Shown here in pieces: positions 8,483 through 15,385 of a stretch of DNA of 39,726 bases. The stretch is from Rhizobacter sp. (lineage in GTDB: Bacteria > Pseudomonadota > Gammaproteobacteria > Burkholderiales > Burkholderiaceae_C): NCBI GenBank assembly GCA_017986065.1, contig JAGNWJ010000012.1:8830-48555 (forward strand). Reading direction: 5' to 3'. The notes below the pieces were generated by a model. That model did not search any database. It was not told the DNA's origin and saw only the letters and a program-made list of their open reading frames with translations. Each line of letters begins with the position of its first letter. Within the stretch, counting starts at the first letter, position 1. The position numbers and the translations under genes were made by a program.

Positions 8483-8510
8483 ATTCTTGGACTCTTACCA
8501 TATGGTTCAA
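8483..8510 (-). promoter_or_regulatory. Candidate promoter of the lipid operon, overlapped by a palindrome
   Basis: On the minus strand a -35-like TTGAAC (8505-8510) is followed after 16 bp by a -10-like AAGAAT (8483-8488). The perfect palindrome ACCATATGGT (8497-8506) overlaps the -35 and spacer, a good place for a repressor. It sits in the only AT-rich patch of the intergenic region. Binding by the LitR/CarH protein encoded at 9294 is an inference; the site does not match the TGTACA-type boxes I know for that family. Confidence 0.35.
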
Positions 8511-8553
8511 AATATAACTGCTCGGTATGGGTCGCGCTGCGTGCTGCTGTATT

Positions 8554-9144
8554 TCACTGCGCCACCAGCAGCTTTTCAATGCCTTCGACAAACGCCTTGT
8601 CGTCGGGTTCGACATCGCTGCTGAAGCTCTGCACCGTGGAGCCGTCGCGTCCGATCAGGTATTTGTGGAAGTTCCAGCGAGGCAGGGTGCCGGTGCGCTG
8701 CCGCAACTCGGCGTAAAGCGGGCTCAAAGCCGCTCCGGCGGACTGTGACACGCGAGTCTTGGTGAACATGGGGAACTTGACCCCGAAGGTGTTTGCGCAG
8801 AACGTCGCGATCTCCTGGTTGCTGCCAGGCTCCTGGCCGCCGAAATCGTTCGACGGGAAGCCCAGCACCACCAGGCCGCGGTCCCGGTAGCGGGCATGAA
8901 GCGATTCCAGTCCCTTGTACTGTGAGGTGAAGCCGCAGTAGCTGGCGGTATTGACGACGACGACGACCTTGCCGGCGTACTGGCACAGGTTCTGTGGCTT
9001 CTCGTCCTGAAGTCTCGGCAACTCGCGGTTGAGCAGGGTGCCGCATTCCGCCGCTTGTGCTCCGGAAGCGCAGGCGAATAACAGCAGTGCGGCCGCACAA
9101 GGCATCCTTGCAAAGTCGATGAGCTGAGCAGTTGATATGTCCAT
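8554..9144 (-). CDS. Exported glutathione-peroxidase-family peroxidase
   Basis: A 196-residue thiol peroxidase of the glutathione peroxidase family. The peroxidatic Cys70 lies in NTASYCGFTSQY (cysteine, not selenocysteine), followed by FPSNDFGGQEPGS and WNFHKYLIGRDG, the standard motifs. Before the domain there is a hydrophobic segment ending in AQA (residues 14-31), so export to the periplasm is likely. It would reduce hydroperoxides, including lipid hydroperoxides, probably using thioredoxin-like reductants as Cys-type members do. I chose ATG 9142-9144; an ATG at residue 14 and a TTG at 9189 are possible. It is divergent from the litR-like gene and lies upstream of the lipid operon on the same strand; peroxidases of this family belong to light-induced sets in some bacteria. 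Confidence 0.88.
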   Translation of the reverse strand: MDISTAQLIDFARMPCAAALLLFACASGAQAAECGTLLNRELPRLQDEKPQNLCQYAGKVVVVVNTASYCGFTSQYKGLESLHARYRDRGLVVLGFPSNDFGGQEPGSNQEIATFCANTFGVKFPMFTKTRVSQSAGAALSPLYAELRQRTGTLPRWNFHKYLIGRDGSTVQSFSSDVEPDDKAFVEGIEKLLVAQ

Positions 9145-9164
9145 ATCCTGTCTTGGGCAAAAAA

Positions 9165-9187
9165 TTGTCAAAGCCGTATATTGACGC
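9165..9187. promoter_or_regulatory. Candidate operator/promoter dyad between the peroxidase and litR-like genes
   Basis: GTCAA (9167-9171) and TTGAC (9181-9185) form a small inverted repeat in an AT-rich patch of the 149-bp divergent region. The minus-strand reading gives a perfect -35 hexamer TTGACA (9166-9171) facing the peroxidase gene, and TTGACG (9181-9186) faces litR. Matching -10 boxes are weak on both strands, as expected for promoters needing an activator or special sigma factor. Confidence 0.3.
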
Positions 9188-9293
9188 AAATCGAATCACC
9201 TGTCCTGCACCATCACATGCCTGCTCACGACCAGACATTGCTCGCCTTCGTCGATTACCCCGAGCCCGGCAAACTCGCGGATCATCTGCCGCG

Positions 9294-10232
9294 ATGAATG
9301 AACCCGCGCGCTCGCTGAAATCGCTCACGCTGTCGATCGCCGCGGCCGAGCGCGACACCGGCCTGACCAAGGACACCCTGCGCGTGTGGGAGCGCCGTTA
9401 CGGGTTCCCCCGGCCCGATCGCGATGGCGGTGGCGAGCGTGCCTATCCGCTCGAACAGGTCGAGAAGCTGCGCGTCGTCAAGCGACTCATGGACGCGGGG
9501 CATCGGCCTGGCCGGCTGGTGTCGATGCCGATCGAGGAACTGGTCCGGTTGAGTGAGAGCACCGGCGATGCGCCTCGGCGATCGGCCGGAGGCGGCCCGC
9601 TCCTCGATCTGAAGGCCTGCCTGGCCCTGATGCGTTCCCACGATGTCGATGCGCTCCGTCGCCAGCTGCTGCAGACGCAGATGCGGATGGGGCTCGCGCG
9701 CTTCGTCATCGAAGTGGTGATGCCCCTGAACACGATGGTCGGCGACGCCTGGATGCGCGGCCAGATGGAAATCTTCGAGGAACACGCCTACATCGAATGC
9801 CTGCATGGGTTGCTGCGCCAGGCTCTCGCCGGCCTGCCGGAGGCTGCACCGCTCGACCGCCCCCGCGTGCTCCTGACGACCCTGCCCGGGGAGCCCCATG
9901 GCCTGGGCCTGTTGCTCGCCCAGGCGCTTCTGGCGCTGGAAGGTGCCCGCGTGGTCTCGCTGGGCGTGCAGACCCCTGTGTGGGACATCTCGCTGGCAGC
10001 CGCAGCGCACCGCAGCGACATCGTCGCGCTGGGTTTCACCGGGTGCATGAACCCCAATCAGGTCGTCGACGGACTGAGCGAACTGCGCAGCAAGCTGCCG
10101 CCAGCGGTCGAACTGTGGGTTGGCGGCTCGGCGCCGGTGCTGCACCGCCGCACGGTCGATGGGGTGATGGCGTTTTCGTCTCTCGAGGACATCCGGCCAC
10201 AGATCGAGCGCTGGCGGCACGGCAGCGGCTGA
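9294..10232 (+). CDS. litR: LitR/CarH-type MerR regulator with adenosylcobalamin-binding light-sensing domain
   Basis: A 312-residue regulator. Residues about 10-80 are a MerR winged helix (TKDTLRVWERRYGFPRPDRD.GERAY, the usual recognition region). Residues about 105-185 form the helical cap with W153-x9-E163-H164, the CarH motif that covers the upper face of B12. Residues about 190-305 are the B12 Rossmann domain with E200-x-H202-x-x-G205, where H202 would be the lower axial ligand, and a late VGGSAP loop. In the known family the dark AdoCbl tetramer represses and light breaks the Co-C bond. ATG 9294 is the first Met directly before the DNA-binding domain. It diverges from the peroxidase gene and lies beside the lipid operon, its likely target. 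Confidence 0.85.
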   Translation: MNEPARSLKSLTLSIAAAERDTGLTKDTLRVWERRYGFPRPDRDGGGERAYPLEQVEKLRVVKRLMDAGHRPGRLVSMPIEELVRLSESTGDAPRRSAGGGPLLDLKACLALMRSHDVDALRRQLLQTQMRMGLARFVIEVVMPLNTMVGDAWMRGQMEIFEEHAYIECLHGLLRQALAGLPEAAPLDRPRVLLTTLPGEPHGLGLLLAQALLALEGARVVSLGVQTPVWDISLAAAAHRSDIVALGFTGCMNPNQVVDGLSELRSKLPPAVELWVGGSAPVLHRRTVDGVMAFSSLEDIRPQIERWRHGSG

Positions 10233-10347
10233 CCAAAGCAGGTGGTTTCCGCCTTGCTCGAATGACCATCGGCCGCGCGCCCTTTCAAGGTGCGGCTGCG
10301 GGTCAACACGTCTAAACTCGTGCTCCCTGGAAAAGGTCGCACCCACC

Positions 10348-11223
10348 ATGTCCACCATGCTCTATCCCGAACTTTTCAAGCAGCTCGAAGCCGTTCGCTG
10401 GAGCATGGACAAGGACATCCCCTGGGACCGCTTCGATGCCAGCCAGTTGAGCGACGAGCAGGCGCAGACCATCAAGATGAACGCGATCACCGAGTGGGCT
10501 GCCCTGCCTGCCACCGAGATGTTCCTGCGAGACAACCGCGGCGACAGCGACTTCTCCGCGTTCATGAGCGTGTGGTTCTTCGAGGAGCAGAAGCACTCGC
10601 TGGTGCTGATGGAGTACCTGCGCCGCTTCCGTCCCGACCTCGTGCCTACCGAAGAAGAGTTGCACGAGGTGCGCTTCGAGTTCGATCCGGCACCGGCGCT
10701 CGAGACGCTGATGATGCATTTCTGCGGAGAGATCCGACTCAATCACTGGTACCGCCGTGCTGCCGAATGGCACGCTGAGCCGGTCATCAAGGCGATCTAT
10801 GAAACGCTGGCGCGCGACGAGGCGCGTCATGGTGGCGCCTATCTGCGCTACATGAAGCGGGCACTGAGCCAGGTCGGTGACGAAGCACGCGTTGCCTTTG
10901 CCAAGGTCGGGGTGCTGATGGCCAGCGCCCGGCGCACCGCACAGGCCTTGCATCCGACCAACCTGCATGTGAATGAAAGCCTGTTCCCGCGCGATACCGT
11001 GCAGAGCCGGCTGCCCGATCCGGTGTGGCTCGAAGCCTGGCTCGATCGGCAGATCTGCTTCGACGCTGAATGGGAAGGCAAGGTGGTCGACCGCATCCTG
11101 CACAACATGAGCCTGCTGATGGAGCGCAGCTTCGCGACCGTGCAGGAGCTCAACCGCTTCCGCAAGGAAGTCGCCGCGTCGATCGCCGCGGCCGCTCAGT
11201 CCGCTGCTGCCTTGCCCGCCTGA
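10348..11223 (+). CDS. Ferritin-like diiron protein, acyl-ACP-desaturase-like
   Basis: A 291-residue helical protein carrying a complete carboxylate-bridged diiron ligand set: Glu49 (ITEW), Glu80-x-x-His83 (EEQKH), Glu128 (CGEIR) and Glu158-x-x-His161 (DEARH). Two ExxH motifs plus two further Glu in this order are what acyl-ACP desaturases and R2-like oxidases use. A desaturase or oxygenase role is therefore plausible, but the substrate cannot be read. GGAAAAGG about 11-18 bases upstream is a possible ribosome binding site for ATG 10348; ATG 10357 is an alternative. It follows litR by 115 bp in the same direction and precedes rfaE2 by 29 bp. Confidence 0.8.
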   Translation: MSTMLYPELFKQLEAVRWSMDKDIPWDRFDASQLSDEQAQTIKMNAITEWAALPATEMFLRDNRGDSDFSAFMSVWFFEEQKHSLVLMEYLRRFRPDLVPTEEELHEVRFEFDPAPALETLMMHFCGEIRLNHWYRRAAEWHAEPVIKAIYETLARDEARHGGAYLRYMKRALSQVGDEARVAFAKVGVLMASARRTAQALHPTNLHVNESLFPRDTVQSRLPDPVWLEAWLDRQICFDAEWEGKVVDRILHNMSLLMERSFATVQELNRFRKEVAASIAAAAQSAAALPA

Positions 11224-11252
11224 GCGACTCGGCGCAGCGTCGCCGCCGCCTC

Positions 11253-11726
11253 ATGAGCGACTACACCGACAAGCTGTGCCCGCGCGATGAGGTCGAATCG
11301 CGAGTCGCTGCCCTGCCGCAGCCGGTGGTGTTCACCAACGGCGTGTTCGACATCCTGCATCGCGGGCACGTCAGCTACCTGGCGCAGGCACGTGCCTTGG
11401 GCGGCAGCCTCGTGGTCGGGCTCAACAGCGATGCGTCGGCGCGTGGCCTGGGCAAGGGCCCGGGCCGGCCGCTCAACACGCAGGTCGATCGCGCCTGTGT
11501 GCTCGCCGCGCTCGAGAGCGTGAGCCTGGTCATCGTCTTCGATGAGCCGACACCGGTCGAGTTGCTAAAGCGCGTGCGGCCGCAGTGGTACGTGAAAGGC
11601 GGCGACTACGACATCGAGACGCTGGCCGAGACGGCTCTGGTGCGGAGTTGGGGTGGTGATGCGCAGGCGTTGCCGTTCGTCGATGGCCATTCGACGACGG
11701 AGTTGGTCCGACGCATCCGCAGCTGA
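11253..11726 (+). CDS. rfaE2: D-glycero-beta-D-manno-heptose 1-phosphate adenylyltransferase
   Basis: A 157-residue nucleotidyltransferase of the cytidylyltransferase fold. FTNGVFDILHRGHVSYLAQA contains the HxGH-type motif, LVVGLNSDASARGLGKGPGRPLN is the family's typical second segment, and PQWYVKGGDYDIETL precedes the C-terminal GHSTTELVRRIR. It makes ADP-heptose for the LPS inner core in the cytoplasm. In betaproteobacteria this domain is normally separate from the kinase half (HldE is split), so the length is normal. Start at ATG 11253, 29 bp after the diiron protein gene. Confidence 0.93.
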   Translation: MSDYTDKLCPRDEVESRVAALPQPVVFTNGVFDILHRGHVSYLAQARALGGSLVVGLNSDASARGLGKGPGRPLNTQVDRACVLAALESVSLVIVFDEPTPVELLKRVRPQWYVKGGDYDIETLAETALVRSWGGDAQALPFVDGHSTTELVRRIRS

Positions 11727-11783
11727 GCGACGCCCGCGCCCAGGCCCCGCAAGCATCAGCACGCCGCAGGGCCGATGGCGGCC

Positions 11784-12455
11784 CTATCCGTGAGCATCGA
11801 CCATGCCCAGGGCCTCGCGCACCGTCGCGACAGCGCGCGACACGCCCTCGAGCAGCGCGGATGCCATCGCGCCAGACAGTGCGCCGCTGAGATGCGCACC
11901 GGGCGCGACGGCGATATCCCAGCCCGGCGGGTGGCTGATCGCGCCAGCCCACGGCATCTCTGACAGCAGCTTCGCGGCCAGCGCCGCGAGTACCACGGCG
12001 GCGATTCGACGCTGCGCGCGCGTTCCCGAGCACGCCAGGTGCACTGCCACCACAGAAACCCCTGCGTGCAGCACCCCCGAGAGCCCGCCGTAGTGCCGCA
12101 ATTCCGGTTGCATCGTCAGGCCCCATTGAGTCAGTGGCCACGCGATGAACCAGGCGATCGAGCAGCGGGCCGGAACGCGTGCGACGGCACCCCACGCAGC
12201 CACCGCCACCGCGCCGGCGAGATTCGCGGCGAGGTGCAGGTCGCTGAGGTGGACGAACACGGCTGTCCACGCGCGCCACGGATCTGCACTGGCTAGCGCG
12301 GGCTGCCAATCGAGCGCCTGTGCCCAGTGGCTGGCCGCGTCCGTGCGCTCACCACCCATCAGGTGGAGGGTCGCCGAAACCGCGGCCATCGACAGCGCGA
12401 TCACGACCCACGTCCAAGCCGACGCAGGCACCGCGTCTGTCCGCGACTGCGTCAC
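11784..12455 (-). CDS. rrtA: Rhombosortase-type rhomboid serine protease
   Basis: A 223-residue intramembrane protease with several hydrophobic helices. VFVHLSDLHLAANLAG is the rhomboid HxxxN-type oxyanion region; YGGLSGVLHAG holds the catalytic Ser (GxSGxxH), and PGAHLSGALSG supplies the catalytic His. The short length and the G-L-S-G-V-L-H wording match rhombosortase, which removes the C-terminal GlyGly-CTERM anchor from exported proteins. No such substrate is visible in the window. The GTG start (12453-12455) lies 3 bp after the glnE stop, so it is in an operon with glnE. Confidence 0.75.
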   Translation of the reverse strand: MTQSRTDAVPASAWTWVVIALSMAAVSATLHLMGGERTDAASHWAQALDWQPALASADPWRAWTAVFVHLSDLHLAANLAGAVAVAAWGAVARVPARCSIAWFIAWPLTQWGLTMQPELRHYGGLSGVLHAGVSVVAVHLACSGTRAQRRIAAVVLAALAAKLLSEMPWAGAISHPPGWDIAVAPGAHLSGALSGAMASALLEGVSRAVATVREALGMVDAHG

Positions 12456-12458
12456 CGG

Positions 12459-15242
12459 TCAGCCGAACACCGCATGCCACAGCGCCAGCACGGCAGCGCG
12501 TTGCGCAGGCATCGCATCCAGGGGCACCTGGGTCGGCTGTTCGTCGAGTCGCGCCGCGTGCTGCGCGCGGCGGAGGTCACGGTAGGCATCGGCCGCGGCA
12601 CTGCCGACGGTCGGCGGCAACAGCCCCGCCGACTCGGCGCGTTGGAGCAACGCAATGTTGCCGACGTTGGGGATCAGCTCGGGGTGTCGACCGCTGTGCT
12701 CGAGCACCAGCACCTGCACGGCGAACTCCACGTCCATCATCCCGCCCGGGCTGTACTTGATATCGAACATCTCGGCCTTGACCGGGTGGGCTGCGCCGAC
12801 CTTGTCGCGCATCGCCTGCACCTCGGCACGCAAGCCTTCCGGGTCGCGCGGCGCTGCCAGCACCGTGCGGCGCACCTCGTCGAATGGCGCCACCAGGGCA
12901 GCGTCGCCGGCGCAGACGCGAGCGCGCGTCAGCGCCTGGTGTTCCCAGGTCCAGGCGGTGTTGCTGCCACGGCCGGTCTGGTACTTGTCGAAGCTGGCGA
13001 TCGAGGTCACCAGCAGTCCCGAGCCACCGTTCGGCCGCAGTGCGGTGTCGATGTCGAACAGCTCGCCTGCTGCGGTGCGCAATGTCAGCCAGCCGATCAG
13101 CTTGCGCACGAAGGTGCCGTAGATCTCGCTCGACCGGTCGGGGTCGGGCTCGCCGGCGTCGTCGTAGACGAACACCACATCGAGGTCGCTGCCGTAGCCC
13201 AGTTCCTTGCCACCCAGCTTGCCGTAGGCGATGACCGCAATCTGCGGTTGATCACGGTGCCGTTGCTTCAGGTGCTTCCAGGCCCATCGCAGCGCACAGG
13301 CCAGCGTGGCGTCTGCCAGTGCGGACAGATCGTCGGCCACCTGCTCGACGCTGATGTGGCCTTCGACGTCGCGCACCAGGGTGCGGAACACCTCCGAGTG
13401 GTGGGCGCGGCGCAGCGCGTCGAGCAGCGCTTCCTCGTCGACCTGTCCCGAGCGGCCCCAGGCCGCGTAGCGCGCCTCCAGGTCGGCGGTGAACTCGGTC
13501 GCATCGAAGCGGCCGTGCAGCAGTCGCTCGTCGGCCAGTTCGTCGACGACGCCCGGGTGCAGCATCAGGTAGCGGATCGGCCAGCGCGCCAGGCCCAGCA
13601 GCCGCAGCAGGCGGTTCTGCACCTCGGGACGCTCTGCGAGCAACGCGATGTAGCTTTCCCGACGCAGCAGCGGCTCCAGCCAGTCGATGAAGCGCGCCGC
13701 TGCGGCGATCGTGCAGCGGCCGTCCTTCACTGCGTCTGCTGCGCGCAGCACCAGCCTGGCCAGTCGCGCCTTGCTCTCGTCACGCAGCACCTTGATCTTC
13801 GGGTGATCGCACCAAGGCTTGACGCGCGCCGCCAGTTCCTCCGGCAGCTTGGCGAGGAATTCGCCGCTGTCGACGGGCTGCAGGCTCGGCACGCATCCGC
13901 GGCAGGCAACGCCGTTGACCTGGGCTGGTGCCGGCTGACCTTCGTGCAGCAGCGCGTCGAACTCCGTTGCTACGAACTCTCGGGTTTCGCACAGGCGGTC
14001 GAGCAGTTCGCACGCATCGACGGTGCAGCGCAGGCCCAGGCTGCCCGCAATCCAGCGCAGGTCGGCATCGGATGTGGGCAGCAGGTGCGTCTGCTGGTCG
14101 TCGAGAAACTGGATGCGGTGCTCCAGTCGCCGCAGGAAGACATACGCCTCGGCCAGCCGGGCTGCACTGGCGGGTTTCATCAATCCGCGGGCCGCCAGCT
14201 TGTCGAGGGCCTTCAGCGTCGAGCGCGTACGGATCTCGGGGAACTGCCCGCCGCGCACGACCAGCAGAAGTTGAACGATGAATTCGATCTCGCGGATGCC
14301 GCCGCGCGACAGCTTCACGTCGTTGGCGCGCTCGGGCCGTCCTGCGGCACGGCGCTGCGCCTCATCGCGCACCTTGCGGTGCAGCTGACGCAGGCCCTCG
14401 AACACACCGTAGTCCAGGTAGCGCCGGTACACGAAGGCGTTGACCATGCTGCGCAGTCCCTGGATCTGCGTGGTCTCGAGGCGGGCACGTGGAGCGACCA
14501 CGCGGCTCTTCAGCCAGGCGAAGCGCTCCCATTCGCGGCCGTGAGCCTGCAGGTATTCCTCCAGCATCGGCAGGCTGACGACCGGCGGACCGGAGTTGCC
14601 GTTCGGTCGCAAGGCGAGGTCCACGCGGAAGACGAAGCCGTCCTCGGTGGTTTCGCCGATCAGCGCGTACAGGCTGCGCACCACCTGCGAGAAATACTCG
14701 TGAGCACTCAGCCGCTGCGGACCCGGCGTTTCGCCGCCGTCCTCGTAGACGTAGATCAGGTCGATGTCGGAGGACACGTTCAGTTCGCGGGCGCCCAGTT
14801 TGCCCATGCCGACGATCCAGAAATCGATGCGCTGGCCGGCCGCATTGAGCGGCGGACCGCTGCGCGCATCCTGCTCGACCATGGCCTGCGCCAGCGCGAC
14901 GTCGAGCGTGGTCTCGGCCAGCTCGGTCATCGCCAGGGTGACGTCGGCCATGCTCGCGCCGCGCTCGATGTCGAGCACGGCCAGCCGCTCAAGCACCAGC
15001 TGGCGCGTCACGCGCAGCGCGCTCGCAAGCGACCGGCCGCCGGCCACCAGCTGTTCGATCACTGCGGTGATCACCGAGGAGCGCGGAAGACCTTCAGGCA
15101 GCAGCGGCAGCTCGTCCACATAACGGCGGCGGATGCGTTGCACGAAGCGGCTGTGGTCGGCGCAGGCCGGGCTGGCTGCTGCGCCGACAGCCGGGCTTTC
15201 GGGGCGGGAGTTCGCAGCGATGTCGGAGGACAGGGAACCCAT
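12459..15242 (-). CDS. glnE: Bifunctional glutamine synthetase adenylyltransferase / adenylyl-removing enzyme
   Basis: A 927-residue GlnE, the normal length. Two nucleotidyltransferase halves are visible. The N-terminal deadenylylating half has SSDIDLIYVYEDGG and RGGIREIEFIVQLL. The C-terminal adenylylating half has GYGSDLDVVFVYDDAG and PGGMMDVEFAVQVLVLEH. Each is followed by a helical PII-uridylyltransferase-like segment. It modifies the Tyr of glutamine synthetase in response to glutamine and PII, in the cytoplasm. ATG 15240-15242 gives the standard N-terminus; 143 bp separates it from the divergent yhdP-like gene. A 979-codon open frame on the opposite strand is a composition shadow of this gene. 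Confidence 0.96.
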   Translation of the reverse strand: MGSLSSDIAANSRPESPAVGAAASPACADHSRFVQRIRRRYVDELPLLPEGLPRSSVITAVIEQLVAGGRSLASALRVTRQLVLERLAVLDIERGASMADVTLAMTELAETTLDVALAQAMVEQDARSGPPLNAAGQRIDFWIVGMGKLGARELNVSSDIDLIYVYEDGGETPGPQRLSAHEYFSQVVRSLYALIGETTEDGFVFRVDLALRPNGNSGPPVVSLPMLEEYLQAHGREWERFAWLKSRVVAPRARLETTQIQGLRSMVNAFVYRRYLDYGVFEGLRQLHRKVRDEAQRRAAGRPERANDVKLSRGGIREIEFIVQLLLVVRGGQFPEIRTRSTLKALDKLAARGLMKPASAARLAEAYVFLRRLEHRIQFLDDQQTHLLPTSDADLRWIAGSLGLRCTVDACELLDRLCETREFVATEFDALLHEGQPAPAQVNGVACRGCVPSLQPVDSGEFLAKLPEELAARVKPWCDHPKIKVLRDESKARLARLVLRAADAVKDGRCTIAAAARFIDWLEPLLRRESYIALLAERPEVQNRLLRLLGLARWPIRYLMLHPGVVDELADERLLHGRFDATEFTADLEARYAAWGRSGQVDEEALLDALRRAHHSEVFRTLVRDVEGHISVEQVADDLSALADATLACALRWAWKHLKQRHRDQPQIAVIAYGKLGGKELGYGSDLDVVFVYDDAGEPDPDRSSEIYGTFVRKLIGWLTLRTAAGELFDIDTALRPNGGSGLLVTSIASFDKYQTGRGSNTAWTWEHQALTRARVCAGDAALVAPFDEVRRTVLAAPRDPEGLRAEVQAMRDKVGAAHPVKAEMFDIKYSPGGMMDVEFAVQVLVLEHSGRHPELIPNVGNIALLQRAESAGLLPPTVGSAAADAYRDLRRAQHAARLDEQPTQVPLDAMPAQRAAVLALWHAVFG

Positions 15243-15385
15243 GGATCGAAAGGGGCTCTGTGCTAGATTGCTTCGACGTGTACGGAAGGGTTCTTCAGGA
15301 TGTCGAGGGCATCGTGCAAGCCCCGCAGGCCCCCACGCTGATTCCGCTCATCCGACCCCGCCTTGCACGGCGCCCGAACCCACCC

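Larger units (their letters stand above)
8153..8553. other. 400-bp intergenic leader of the lipid operon
   Basis: I see no credible gene between the lipid operon and the glutathione peroxidase gene. Frames that cross it are short and lack family resemblance. It holds an AT-rich patch around 8480-8520 with a candidate minus-strand promoter, a perfect 10-bp palindrome, and a long imperfect hairpin at 8427-8469. If the promoter is right, the operon mRNA has a leader of roughly 320 nt with the hairpin at its very 5' end. Confidence 0.6.

Noticed and set aside
8145-8615. A small gene in the intergenic region on the minus strand
   Set aside because: The frame overlaps the start of the flavoprotein gene out of frame and the end of the peroxidase gene, and has no domain or ribosome binding site.
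12327-15266. A 979-codon open frame antisense to glnE
   Set aside because: It is a composition effect of GC-rich codons in glnE; the protein is low in variety, rich in Gln, Arg and His, and shows no family motif, while the opposite strand is a complete GlnE.
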